From positions 1 through 64,000 of the forward strand of contig VGMT01000007.1 in assembly GCA_016866335.1 (NCBI GenBank): a stretch of 64,000 nucleotides of DNA. Reading direction: 5' to 3'. A program made the position numbers and the translations under genes. Every line of letters starts with the position of its first letter. Position 1 is the first letter of the stretch. The notes under the pieces were generated by a model. That model saw nothing but the letters and a program-made list of their open reading frames with translations. It was not told the origin of the DNA and ran no database searches. The stretch is from Bacteroidota bacterium (GTDB lineage Bacteria > Bacteroidota > Bacteroidia > CAIKAF01). This document shows positions 1-7,848 of this stretch, in pieces.

Positions 1-11
1 CGACTTTAAGC

Positions 12-63
12 AAAAAAAACGGCGGCTTGGTTGGGTTGGGCGAGCAGAGTAAGCCCAACCCAA
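12..63 (-). terminator. Hairpin with T-run downstream of the serine hydrolase-like gene
   Basis: An 11-bp perfect inverted repeat (31-41 against 53-63, TTGGGTTGGGC/GCCCAACCCAA) has an 11-nt loop. Read on the minus strand it is followed about 10 nt later by eight T residues (complement of the A-run at 12-19). It lies just past the stop codon of the minus-strand gene ending at 132, so a transcription terminator is the simplest reading; the gap between stem and T-run makes it non-classical. Confidence 0.45.
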
Positions 64-131
64 GTTAGTCCGCTGATTTTTTTGCAAAGGAGGTATAGGG
101 GACAGCGGGAAAAGCCGCCCAAATTAAAAAA

Positions 132-1349
132 TCAATGGTGAGGGTGGTACTTTTCGTGAATTTCAAAGAAGGGGTGTTCGCCGGGAAAGGTGGGTTTTGG
201 GAAAGCAGGAATATCGATTTGGAACAGCTTATTGAGAAGCGAAGCGCGCACGAAGGCAATGGCCTCGGTCGCTGCTTTGCCTTCGGCATTGGTAACAATA
301 ACGATTCCTAGGTCGATTTCGGGGAACAAGGTGGTATGGCAGTAGAAGTTTCCTGCTGTGCCGTCGTGGGTAGAAATTCGGGTGGCGGGTTCTTGGTGAT
401 TAAGCCATCCCATGGCAAAGGTAGGCCGGCTAAAATGCATGTATTCGTATGTTTTTTTAGGCATATCTGCGTTTTTTCCTTGGAGGCCACGCAGTTGATG
501 TTTCAGGAAGAGGGAGTAATCCCAAAGCGGCATAGAAATGTCGCCAGCTGGGGCGAGAATTTCGGGAAGCTGATAGGGGGTGGAAGGCGGAACGGGGCTA
601 AAAAAAGTGCTTTTGGGGTCTGTTTTCCAATGTCCCCATGGTTGAGCAGGGCTAATCCGGTTTGGCCATCCGGTGGTGCAACGTAAGCCTAGGCCCTTAA
701 CAATATGTTGATCGAGCAATTGTTTGAAGGTTTTTCCGCTGACGTATTCCATCATGAGGGTAGCGAGGGCGTATCCACCGTTTGAGTAGTGGATTCCGGT
801 ATCGAGAGGAGGTTTAGCTAGTATCCAGAGGGCGAATTTGGCTCTTTTTTGAACGGCGTTTCCTTTAAAGGCAGGAATGGCTTGAAATTCGGAGGGTTTC
901 GCGAGTTCTGATACCTGAGCGCGGTGGCTTAGTAAATCGGCTAAGGTAAAGTTGGGGTATTTGGGATTTACTCTTTTTTTAAGAGAAGGAAAAAGGTCGA
1001 AGAAGCGCGTGTCCCAAGAAAGTTTGCCAGCTTGAACAAGTCGGGCAGCAATAAAGGAAGTAATTCCCATGGAGTTTCCCCCAAGGTGGAAGTAATTTTG
1101 TTCATTAACCAGATTTCCGTTGGGCCATTTGTGCAGGCCTTCTAAACGGACGGCAAGGATGGTGTCGCTGCGGAAAAGACCAGCTCCGATTGCGGGAAGG
1201 GGGTATGCACGGTAGGTATGAGAAATGGTGCGTTTAAGGTGTGTGGTGTCGGTCAAAATTCCTTGCCATTCAGTGATTTCTTGTGCTGGCAAAGTTGAAG
1301 CGACGGGGAAGAGAGGACAAAGGCTAAGGGTAAGAAAAAACCATCTCAT
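132..1349 (-). CDS. Exported serine beta-lactamase/DD-peptidase-fold protein lacking the SxxK motif
   Basis: A 405-residue protein with an N-terminal signal peptide (residues 1 to about 23, ending STLPAQ). It aligns with the class C beta-lactamase/penicillin-binding-protein-like serine hydrolase family (COG1680). The family's second and third motifs are visible: Tyr-Ser-Asn at about 188-190 and His-Asp-Gly at about 328-330. Where relatives have G-S-N-T-K (nucleophile Ser and base Lys) this protein reads GGNSM at 90-94, so both the catalytic Ser (Gly91) and Lys (Met94) are replaced; I checked this in the nucleotide sequence. The start at 1349 is chosen because it begins a clean signal peptide and lies 4 nt after a TACTTTTG box; a longer frame would run through tRNA-Leu. 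It is probably a catalytically dead or re-purposed envelope protein, but loss of function is inferred from motifs only. Confidence 0.85.
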   Translation of the reverse strand: MRWFFLTLSLCPLFPVASTLPAQEITEWQGILTDTTHLKRTISHTYRAYPLPAIGAGLFRSDTILAVRLEGLHKWPNGNLVNEQNYFHLGGNSMGITSFIAARLVQAGKLSWDTRFFDLFPSLKKRVNPKYPNFTLADLLSHRAQVSELAKPSEFQAIPAFKGNAVQKRAKFALWILAKPPLDTGIHYSNGGYALATLMMEYVSGKTFKQLLDQHIVKGLGLRCTTGWPNRISPAQPWGHWKTDPKSTFFSPVPPSTPYQLPEILAPAGDISMPLWDYSLFLKHQLRGLQGKNADMPKKTYEYMHFSRPTFAMGWLNHQEPATRISTHDGTAGNFYCHTTLFPEIDLGIVIVTNAEGKAATEAIAFVRASLLNKLFQIDIPAFPKPTFPGEHPFFEIHEKYHPHH

Positions 1350-1353
1350 AAAA

Positions 1354-1361
1354 CAAAAGTA
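1354..1361 (-). promoter_or_regulatory. Bacteroidota -7 promoter box, leaderless arrangement
   Basis: The minus strand reads TACTTTTG, matching the Bacteroidota -7 consensus TAnnTTTG, only 4 nt before the ATG at 1349. Transcription would be expected to start at or next to the start codon. No clear -33 TTTG was found. Confidence 0.5.
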
Positions 1362-1370
1362 AAGATATTT

Positions 1371-1378
1371 TACCTTTG
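1371..1378 (+). promoter_or_regulatory. -7 promoter box of tRNA-Leu
   Basis: TACCTTTG, a match to the TAnnTTTG consensus, ends 9 nt before the first base of tRNA-Leu. It is placed back to back with the box of the divergent serine hydrolase gene. Confidence 0.6.
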
Positions 1379-1387
1379 TTGAGGATA

Positions 1388-1469
1388 GCCGGAGTGGTGA
1401 AATTGGTAGACACGCACGTTTCAGAGGCGTGTGTCGCAAGACGTGCCGGTTCGAGTCCGGCCTTCGGCA
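1388..1469 (+). tRNA. tRNA-Leu (anticodon CAG)
   Basis: A full cloverleaf can be drawn. The acceptor arm GCCGGAG (1388-1394) pairs with CTTCGGC (1462-1468) with one G-T wobble; the discriminator is A at 1469. The anticodon stem CACGT/GCGTG encloses loop TTCAGAG with anticodon CAG, there is a long variable arm as expected of a class II tRNA, and the T arm contains GGTTCGAGTCC. CCA is not encoded. It reads CUG leucine codons. Confidence 0.95.
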
Positions 1470-1472
1470 CAA

Positions 1473-1498
1473 AAAAGAGGTTAAAGGCCTCTTTTTTT
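1473..1498 (+). terminator. Rho-independent terminator of tRNA-Leu
   Basis: Immediately after the tRNA, A-run plus GAGG (1477-1480) pairs with CCTC (1488-1491) plus a run of seven T, with loop TTAAAGG. This is a classical hairpin/T-run terminator. Confidence 0.7.
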
Positions 1499-1539
1499 GA
1501 TTTGTGATAAAACTCATGCTTAGATTGGTTGATTAAACG

Positions 1540-1547
1540 TATTTTTG
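1540..1547 (+). promoter_or_regulatory. -7 promoter box of the universal stress protein gene
   Basis: TATTTTTG matches TAnnTTTG, 20 nt before the ATG at 1568. Because the box lies inside the longer TTG-initiated frame (from 1529), it supports the shorter start. Confidence 0.45.
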
Positions 1548-1567
1548 TTGAACAAAAGAATCAACAT

Positions 1568-2287
1568 ATGCTTAGCAAACAACATCAAGACTTAATAGTA
1601 GTTCCTTACGATTTTACCCCCGAGGCCGATTCGGCTGTAAAGCATGCGTCCTCATTGGCTAAGGCAGGCAACGACAGAATTTCATTGATTCATATTTTAA
1701 ATTCGGAAAGCCGTTCTGTAATTAAAAAGCAAGGAGTTTCTGAGGTTCAGTTAAGGGACAAATTGGCCCAAATATGTGTGGAGAATCAAAGGTCGAATGG
1801 AGTAGAAACAACCTTTGAGATTCGAGAGGGGAGTATATTTAGTTCCATAGGTGATTATGTAACCGAGGAGAAGGCGGATTTGGTCGTGATGGGAACCCAT
1901 GGGGTATATGGAATGCAGCGGATATTGGGAGCGGACGTTTTGCGCATTTTGTATGGGTGTCAGGTTCCGGGCATCGTTGTTCAAATGAGGGAACCCAAAT
2001 CAGGAGGCTACTCTTCGATTGTAGTGCCCATTGATGAAAATAAATTTGGGAAAAATAAATTGGCTTATGCTGTGGCTGTAGCCAAGTATTTTGATGCCAC
2101 CATTTGCATTTATTCGGATTATTCATCCGACAAAGGGTTGTCGGGCACGATTGCCAATAATGTTCGATTTGCTAGGGAACTTTTCGAGAAAAATGGGGTT
2201 CAGGTTAATGTGGTTGAGCATGAAGAATTGAAAGGTGATTTCCCTAAGGCCGTGGTCCGGCATGCTACGGCCATCTCTTCGGATTAG
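1568..2287 (+). CDS. Universal stress protein, two Usp domains, cut short by in-frame TAG
   Basis: Residues 1 to about 140 form a complete Usp (UspA-like alpha/beta nucleotide-binding) domain with the typical VVPYDFTPEA beginning and VVMGTHG...GVYGMQRILG loop. A second domain starts near residue 150 (SIVVPIDENKFGKNKLAYAVA) but stops at a TAG at 2285-2287, one residue before the expected last beta strand and ATP-loop. The same frame continues open to 2446 and encodes that missing end (see next entry). Changing TAG to TTG would restore an A-D-L-I-V-I-type strand. The gene is therefore either a recent nonsense pseudogene, a sequencing error, or a read-through case. The start at 1568 is the first ATG; the longer frame begins with TTG and overlaps a promoter box. 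Confidence 0.8.
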   Translation: MLSKQHQDLIVVPYDFTPEADSAVKHASSLAKAGNDRISLIHILNSESRSVIKKQGVSEVQLRDKLAQICVENQRSNGVETTFEIREGSIFSSIGDYVTEEKADLVVMGTHGVYGMQRILGADVLRILYGCQVPGIVVQMREPKSGGYSSIVVPIDENKFGKNKLAYAVAVAKYFDATICIYSDYSSDKGLSGTIANNVRFARELFEKNGVQVNVVEHEELKGDFPKAVVRHATAISSD

Positions 2288-2446
2288 ATTGTGATTTCAT
2301 CGCGGCCAGATGAGGTAAACATTGTTGAATTGTTTTTTGGGCGAACGGAGGAGGAACTGATCAACAATGAGGCAATGATTCCTGTAATGTGTGTAAATCC
2401 TCACCAGGATTTATCGCATTTGAATACCAACGTTTTTAGCTGGTAA
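2288..2446 (+). pseudogene. Displaced C-terminal end of the universal stress protein
   Basis: In the same frame as the preceding gene and directly after its TAG, 52 sense codons run without a stop to TAA at 2444-2446. The translation starts IVISSRPDEVNIVELFFG and continues to AMIPVMCVNP, which is how a Usp domain ends (strand, glycine loop, then xIPVxxV). The TAA overlaps the ATG of the next gene (TAATG), the usual geometry of translational coupling, which indicates that 1568-2446 was one gene until recently. Confidence 0.75.
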
Positions 2447-3324
2447 TGGATAGGTTGGGGCAGGGGGCGGTGTACCTCTTGTTCCGTTTTTTGCTATTGG
2501 TATTGAGAATAGTCTTTGCTCTTCCTAGGGTTAAAGGTATAGTGGTTTGGCTGTTTCAGAAGGCAATCAGGTATAGAGGGAAGGTTGTTCGATCCAACTT
2601 GAAGTTGGCATTTCCTGAGAAAACGGAAGCCGAAATCCATCAAATTTCAACTCTTTTTTATGGTCATTTTGCAGACTTGATTTTGCAGCATATTCAGGGA
2701 TGGGGTTTTGAGGAGGGGGAGTGGAAAGGGGCGGTTTGTTTTGCTCCGGGGAATGCATTGGAGGACTATTCAGAAAAGGGGCAATCGAGCATTGTGGTAA
2801 TGGGGCATACCGGGAATTGGGAATGGGCTGGTTTGAGAGCTTCTTGGGTTCAGGGAGTTCAAATGGCAACCGTTTACAAGCCGCAGCGCAACAGATTCAT
2901 AAACAGATATCTACTTGAAGAGCGCTCGAAATTTGGAATGGAACAGGTGCCTATGAAAGGGGTAATGCGGTTTATTCAAACTTCTGAAAAGCCATTTTGT
3001 TTGACCTTTTTGGCTGACCAAAGTGGTCTAAGGGATTCTGAGTTTTACCCTACTTTTTTTGGAGTAGAAACCAGTTTTTTTGGGGGCTGGGCAAAAATTG
3101 CCATTCGAAAAGGCCTTCCTGTATTGTATGCCGGGGTAAAAAAGACAGGGGCAACGACCTACAAAGTGCATTTTGTTCCACTTTGGGATGGGAAAGGAAA
3201 AATGGAGGCCTCGAAATTGGTTCAGTTTTTTGCTCAAAAGCTGGAAGATGACATACGGCAACAGCCTGAAAATTGGTTGTGGAGCCATAGGCGGTGGAAA
3301 TGGCGCAAAAAGTTGAGGGAATAA
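2446..3324 (+). CDS. Lysophospholipid/lipid A acyltransferase (LpxL/HtrB family)
   Basis: A 292-residue inner-membrane acyltransferase that probably adds a secondary acyl chain to Kdo-lipid A using acyl-ACP. An N-terminal hydrophobic segment (about 8-35) anchors it. The catalytic HxxxxE motif is HTGNWE at about 124-129, followed by ADQS near 192 and the family's terminal signature ENWLWSHRRWKWR. Length fits the Bacteroidota single-LpxL type. The ATG overlaps the TAA of the ancestral universal stress protein frame, so the two were probably translated together; the TAG upstream may now weaken that coupling. Which acyl chain or position is used cannot be told from sequence. Confidence 0.92.
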   Translation: MDRLGQGAVYLLFRFLLLVLRIVFALPRVKGIVVWLFQKAIRYRGKVVRSNLKLAFPEKTEAEIHQISTLFYGHFADLILQHIQGWGFEEGEWKGAVCFAPGNALEDYSEKGQSSIVVMGHTGNWEWAGLRASWVQGVQMATVYKPQRNRFINRYLLEERSKFGMEQVPMKGVMRFIQTSEKPFCLTFLADQSGLRDSEFYPTFFGVETSFFGGWAKIAIRKGLPVLYAGVKKTGATTYKVHFVPLWDGKGKMEASKLVQFFAQKLEDDIRQQPENWLWSHRRWKWRKKLRE

Positions 3325-3424
3325 AACCGCGGTGATAAAAGGGGAATTAAAATTGAAACAGCGGTTTGAGGGTAGAGGTTGGGTTAATGATTCGTTAAAA
3401 GCCCAAGTATGTGCATCAAATATC

Positions 3425-3432
3425 TAACTTTG
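3425..3432 (+). promoter_or_regulatory. -7 promoter box of the exported thioredoxin gene
   Basis: TAACTTTG matches the TAnnTTTG consensus and lies 32 nt before the ATG at 3465, in the only intergenic gap (140 bp) of this stretch. No convincing -33 element was seen. Confidence 0.45.
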
Positions 3433-3464
3433 CTTGTTACAGAACCTTAGAAAACGTATAAACG

Positions 3465-4970
3465 ATGAAAAACCTGAAGGCAACCTTTGTATTTACACTG
3501 ATTTTAAGCTGTTTTACCGTAGTTGGAAGTTTAACTGCACAGGAATCTTTTCCTGAATACTCATTCAAATTTAAGATCAAGGGACTAAAGGATACGGTAG
3601 CCTACCTTGGCTTCCATATGGGTGATAAGAAGTATGTTCGGGATACCTGCCGAGTCAACTCAAAGGGAGAAGTTGAATTTACGCATTTAACTCGGCAAGG
3701 AGCTTCAGAAGTTTTAAAGGGGGGAATTTATTTATTCGTGCTTCCGAATATGCAATGGTTTGAATTTGTGGTAGCAGAGCCAAGCCTTTATATAGAAACC
3801 GATACTGCAAATTTTGTAGAAAACGCATTGATTAAAGGAAGCCTAGAAAACACCCTATGGTTTGATTATTTAAGGTTTGTATCAAAAGTTCAGAAAAAAG
3901 TTCAGCCCTTACAAAACCAATTGAATGCCATGGATAAAGAAGATCCGGCGCGCAAGGAATTGGAATCTACCCTTAAAGAAGAAAACAAAGTGATGGTCGA
4001 TTACAGGAGGAACACCATAGCTAAGTATCCGAGGGCATTTGTGAGTTGTATATTTAAAGCAATGGAGGAGCCTGAAATTCCAGAAGAAATAATGGCAAAG
4101 GCTCAAAGCAAAGAAAATGAAAATGGCCCCTATTGGTATTTAAGGACTCATTATTTCGACAGGTTTGATTTGACGGATTCAAGGATTTTGAGGACTCCCA
4201 TTTTCGAGCCCAAATTGACCTATTATTTTGAAAAATTGCTGCCCCAGTTGGCAGATTCGTTGGTTCCAGTGGCGATATCCCTTATCAAAAAGGTAGAGGG
4301 TAATCCTGAAATGTTCAAATTTGTGGTTCATTCCTTGACCTACATGTTTGAGCGGTCGAACATCATGTGCATGGATAAGGCATTTGTTCAAATGGTTAAT
4401 ACCTATTACAAATCAGGTAAAGCGGTTTGGTTGGATACGGCAACATTAAACAAGGTTGTAGAGAGGGCGACTAAATTAGAGCCCTTGCTATGTAAAGAGC
4501 GGGTGCCGAACATAATTTTGCCTGATACTGGGGGTGTTTGGCATAATTTATACGCACAGAACTACGATTATACCATTTTGTATTTTTGGGATGCAACCTG
4601 CGGGCATTGTAAAAAGACAACTCCCAAATTAGAGACCTTGTATCAGGAGTATTTAAAACCCAACCGTATTGGCTTGTTTACTGTTGAAGGAGAGGTTGAA
4701 ACCAAAGAGTGGAAGAAGTTTATTCGGGAGCATAATTTGACATTTATTTCAGTTTCGGACAATCCAGAAATTAGAGATAAGCCTGAGCAGGTTGTGCCAT
4801 CAAAGACCGATTTAAACAGTTTGAATTTCAGGAATATTTATGACTTGTCGTCGTACCCTGTGGTGTATGTTTTGGATAAGGATAAGACCATTATTGCAAA
4901 GAAATTGGGAGTTGAGCAGCTTCAGGATTTTTTGCAAAAGCGAATGGAGTTGGATAAAAAGGGTAAATAA
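3465..4970 (+). CDS. Exported thioredoxin-like protein (DUF4369/DUF5106 plus thioredoxin domain)
   Basis: A 501-residue envelope protein. A signal peptide (1 to about 26, ending SLTAQ) is followed by a DUF4369-like beta domain (about 30-130: FKFKIKGLKDTVAYLGFH), a helical DUF5106-like middle (about 135-340) and a thioredoxin-fold domain (about 345-490) with active-site Cys-Gly-His-Cys in FWDATCGHCKKTTPKLE. The CGHC pair and the cis-Pro region (SSYPVVYVLDK) are intact, so a periplasmic thiol-disulfide reductase/oxidase role is likely. This architecture is common in Bacteroidota; substrates are unknown. It stands alone with its own promoter box, 36 bp before ppk1. Confidence 0.88.
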   Translation: MKNLKATFVFTLILSCFTVVGSLTAQESFPEYSFKFKIKGLKDTVAYLGFHMGDKKYVRDTCRVNSKGEVEFTHLTRQGASEVLKGGIYLFVLPNMQWFEFVVAEPSLYIETDTANFVENALIKGSLENTLWFDYLRFVSKVQKKVQPLQNQLNAMDKEDPARKELESTLKEENKVMVDYRRNTIAKYPRAFVSCIFKAMEEPEIPEEIMAKAQSKENENGPYWYLRTHYFDRFDLTDSRILRTPIFEPKLTYYFEKLLPQLADSLVPVAISLIKKVEGNPEMFKFVVHSLTYMFERSNIMCMDKAFVQMVNTYYKSGKAVWLDTATLNKVVERATKLEPLLCKERVPNIILPDTGGVWHNLYAQNYDYTILYFWDATCGHCKKTTPKLETLYQEYLKPNRIGLFTVEGEVETKEWKKFIREHNLTFISVSDNPEIRDKPEQVVPSKTDLNSLNFRNIYDLSSYPVVYVLDKDKTIIAKKLGVEQLQDFLQKRMELDKKGK

Positions 4971-5006
4971 CGCCTTGGTATAAGCAGCTTCAATTCAGCG
5001 AAAAAG

Positions 5007-7043
5007 ATGGGTAAAGAAACGCCATTGTTTGATAGGGATTTATCTTGGCTGAGTTTTAATCATCGTGTTTTAGAGGAAGCGGCCGATTCCTCAGTTCCGC
5101 TGTTTGAACGGATTAAGTTTTTAGCCATTTACAGTTCGAATTTAGATGAATTTTATAGGGTTCGGGTAGCGTCTTTGCAATCCATAAGCGGAGAATCGGA
5201 AGGGGCGGATAAAAATTTGCTGGAAGAGATTGATTCATTGGTTCAGGTTCAGCAGGAACAATTTGGAGAAATTTTTTTGCATCAAATAATTCCAACTCTT
5301 CGAGATGAGGGGATTCGGTTGAATTTGAATGGAAACTTTCCTAGGACTTGGGCTGATGACCTTAGGCGGTATTTTATGGACAAGGTGGTTCATTTGCTTC
5401 ATCCCACTTTACTGAAAAAGAGCATGGTTCGGCCTTTTCTGTCGAATGGTTCATTAAACTTATTGGTAGAGTTGCATTCAAGGCGTCCATTAAAGAACGC
5501 CAATTCGGTACGAAAGCCAAAGTATGCCTTGGTTGGAATACCCGATTCGTTACCCCGTTTTTTCCAGCGCAGCGATGGACTTGGTGGGTATGATGTTGTT
5601 TTTTTGGATGATGTTATTCGGGTTAATTTAGGCCTACTTTTTTCGGGTTATACCATTGTTCATGTTCATTCATTTAAAGTTTCACGGAGTGCAGATTTAG
5701 GAATAGAAGATGAATTTGAAGGGAATTTGGTAGAAAAGATACGAAGCAGTTTAAGTAAAAGAAAGGAAGGGGTACCAAGTAGGTTTTTATACGATGAAGA
5801 AATGCCGGCTGCCATGTTGGGATTTTTGGTTCGGTATTTCAAGCTTGAAAACGGAGAACCTGTACCTGGGGGTAGGTACCATAGGTTTTCAGACTTTTTT
5901 GGATTTCCCAATCCATTTAGTCCCAGGCTGGAAAGGCCATTTCCACAGCCCCTTTCTGTACCTGCCTTGGATTCATATTCTACGATGTTTGAAGCCATAA
6001 AAAAAAGAGATTGGCTGCTTCATTTTCCCTATCAGAAGTACGATTATGTAGTGGAATTTTTTAATCAGGCTGCTTTTGACCCTAAGGTTGTAGAAATTAA
6101 GGCAACCCAATACCGTGTTGCCCCGAATTCGGCTATTGTCCAGGCCCTAATAAATGCAGCTAGGAATGGAAAGCGGGTGACCGTTTTTGTGGAGGTGAAG
6201 GCCCGCTTTGACGAAGAATTAAATTTGCTTTCGGCTCAACGAATGGAACAAGCAGGAGTCCGAATTATTTATTCGCATCCTGGATTAAAGGTCCATGCTA
6301 AAATGTGTTTGGTTACACGAAAGAGCCGGAATCGAAAGCGGCTTCGGAACTATGCCTATGTGGCCACTGGGAATTTCAATGAAAAAACGGCTCGAATCTA
6401 TTCTGACCAGGGTTATTTTACTTCGGATCCAGAAGTTTGTGGCGAAATGGAGCATTTGTTTAGGGAACTGCATAAACCAACTGGGCTTTGGCCCTTTAAG
6501 CATATTTTGGTTGCGCGGTATAATTTGGTGGAGGAATTTAAAAGGCTAATCGACAATGAGATATTGATGGCAGAAAGGGGGCTGCCTGCAGGTATTTACA
6601 TAAAAATGAACAACTTAGAGGAAGAGGGGATGATACGGCATTTGCAAACGGCTGCTGAGGCAGGGGTTCGGGTTCGGGTAATGGTTCGAAGTATTTGTAG
6701 ATTGGTTCCCAATGGGATAGAAGTTAGAAGAATAGTGGACAAATATTTAGAGCATGCGCGGGTTTTTTGTTTTGAAAATGCAGGTAACCCCCGGGTTTTT
6801 ATGGGAAGTGCCGATTGGATGGGAAGGAATTTGTTCAACCGAATAGAGTTGGTAATAGAGGTTCGTGATTCTCAATGGAGTAAGGAATTGAATGATGTAA
6901 TGGAAATACAATGGAGGGATAACTTATCGGCACGCAAGTTGAAATCTGATTTAAGTTCCGAGCGAATAGCATTAAACGGTGAGGCGGTTCGGGCCCAAAC
7001 GGCTATTTATGATTTTCTGAGAGATTCAAGTCAATCGTCCTAA
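5007..7043 (+). CDS. ppk1: Polyphosphate kinase 1
   Basis: A 678-residue enzyme that reversibly polymerises the ATP gamma-phosphate into inorganic polyphosphate. The order is N domain (LFDRDLSWLSFNHRVLEEA from residue 7, and LDEFYRVRVASL), head domain, then the two PLD-like catalytic domains. The phosphorylated catalytic histidine is in GLKVHAKMCL (about residue 432), and the YVATGNFNEKTARIYSD motif binds phosphate. Length fits the family (about 680-720). The ATG at 5007 directly precedes the conserved N-terminal motif. It is 36 bp downstream of the thioredoxin gene and may share its transcript; no exopolyphosphatase gene is adjacent. Confidence 0.97.
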   Translation: MGKETPLFDRDLSWLSFNHRVLEEAADSSVPLFERIKFLAIYSSNLDEFYRVRVASLQSISGESEGADKNLLEEIDSLVQVQQEQFGEIFLHQIIPTLRDEGIRLNLNGNFPRTWADDLRRYFMDKVVHLLHPTLLKKSMVRPFLSNGSLNLLVELHSRRPLKNANSVRKPKYALVGIPDSLPRFFQRSDGLGGYDVVFLDDVIRVNLGLLFSGYTIVHVHSFKVSRSADLGIEDEFEGNLVEKIRSSLSKRKEGVPSRFLYDEEMPAAMLGFLVRYFKLENGEPVPGGRYHRFSDFFGFPNPFSPRLERPFPQPLSVPALDSYSTMFEAIKKRDWLLHFPYQKYDYVVEFFNQAAFDPKVVEIKATQYRVAPNSAIVQALINAARNGKRVTVFVEVKARFDEELNLLSAQRMEQAGVRIIYSHPGLKVHAKMCLVTRKSRNRKRLRNYAYVATGNFNEKTARIYSDQGYFTSDPEVCGEMEHLFRELHKPTGLWPFKHILVARYNLVEEFKRLIDNEILMAERGLPAGIYIKMNNLEEEGMIRHLQTAAEAGVRVRVMVRSICRLVPNGIEVRRIVDKYLEHARVFCFENAGNPRVFMGSADWMGRNLFNRIELVIEVRDSQWSKELNDVMEIQWRDNLSARKLKSDLSSERIALNGEAVRAQTAIYDFLRDSSQSS

Positions 7044-7112
7044 AATGGGGGTGTGGTTTCCTTTGGCGAAAGGGTTGATTTAATTCCAAATTGAAAGGCT
7101 GGGGAATATGTA

Positions 7113-7143
7113 TTTGACAATGGCATCAAAAAGTATATTTTTG
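7113..7143 (+). promoter_or_regulatory. Complete Bacteroidota promoter (TTTG - 19 bp - TATTTTTG)
   Basis: TTTG at 7113-7116 and TATTTTTG at 7136-7143 are separated by 19 bp, the canonical -33/-7 layout for the Bacteroidota primary sigma factor. It lies 24 bp before the ATG of the TPR gene at 7168 and should drive the TPR-ribH pair. Confidence 0.7.
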
Positions 7144-7167
7144 TACCCTTAATAAAGACTACATACC

Positions 7168-7845
7168 ATGGTAGAAGAATTTGAAGAAGTAAAAAAAACC
7201 AAGGCATTTGATGCAGAGGCTTGGTTCAAGAAGAATCAAAAAACGGTATTGGGGGGCTTGTTGGTTTTAGCACTCGGCTTAGGTGTTTATTTGTACACCC
7301 GTGAAGGTGGCGACGATCCTGAAGAAATTGCTGCTTCTGAAGCCCTATTTATGGCCGAACACTATTTTGGTCAAGATAGTCTAGAAATAGCATTGAAAGG
7401 AAGGCCAGGAGATTTTGAAGGTTTTGAATCGATAGCTTCTAGTCAGAAGGGTACAGATGCGGGGAACGTAGCACATTTGTATGCCGGAATTTGCCATTTA
7501 AATCTTGGAAATTTTGAAAAGGCGATAACCTATTTGAAGGAATTCAAAGGTGAGGACCAGGTAATGTCTTCTATGGCTATTGGTTGTCAAGGCGACGCTC
7601 AATGGGAATTGGGTAAGACCCAAGAGGCAGCGGATCTTTATGTTAAGGCAGCCCGCAATTCAAACAATCGGTTTACTGCACCGATGTACCTTGAGAAGGC
7701 GGCCATGGTTTATGAATTGGAATTAAAAAATACAGAAAAAGCCATCGAATTGTACACCGAAATTAGGGACGATTATTATTCCTCTTTTCAGGGAAGCAAC
7801 AGTGAAAAACAACTCTTGCGCCTAACTTCGGCTCAACAGCCTTAA
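7168..7845 (+). CDS. Membrane-anchored tetratricopeptide protein (YfgM-like)
   Basis: A 225-residue protein with a cytoplasmic N-tail, one transmembrane helix (about 29-45, TVLGGLLVLALGLGVYLY) and a periplasmic TPR domain (about 60-225) with recognisable repeats such as AHLYAGICHLNLGNFEKAITYLKEF. The N-in, TPR-out layout matches YfgM/YfgL-context proteins that work with the Sec machinery or periplasmic chaperones in Proteobacteria; in Bacteroidota the role is not established. It lies 3 bp before ribH, an adjacency that I recall as frequent in this phylum, and has its own well-formed promoter. Confidence 0.85.
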   Translation: MVEEFEEVKKTKAFDAEAWFKKNQKTVLGGLLVLALGLGVYLYTREGGDDPEEIAASEALFMAEHYFGQDSLEIALKGRPGDFEGFESIASSQKGTDAGNVAHLYAGICHLNLGNFEKAITYLKEFKGEDQVMSSMAIGCQGDAQWELGKTQEAADLYVKAARNSNNRFTAPMYLEKAAMVYELELKNTEKAIELYTEIRDDYYSSFQGSNSEKQLLRLTSAQQP

Positions 7846-7848
7846 GTT

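Noticed and set aside
1-10. CGACTTTAAG resembling the core of the 143-bp element
   Set aside because: The match stops after eight bases and neither flanking sequence fits; chance or an element lying outside the window cannot be told apart.
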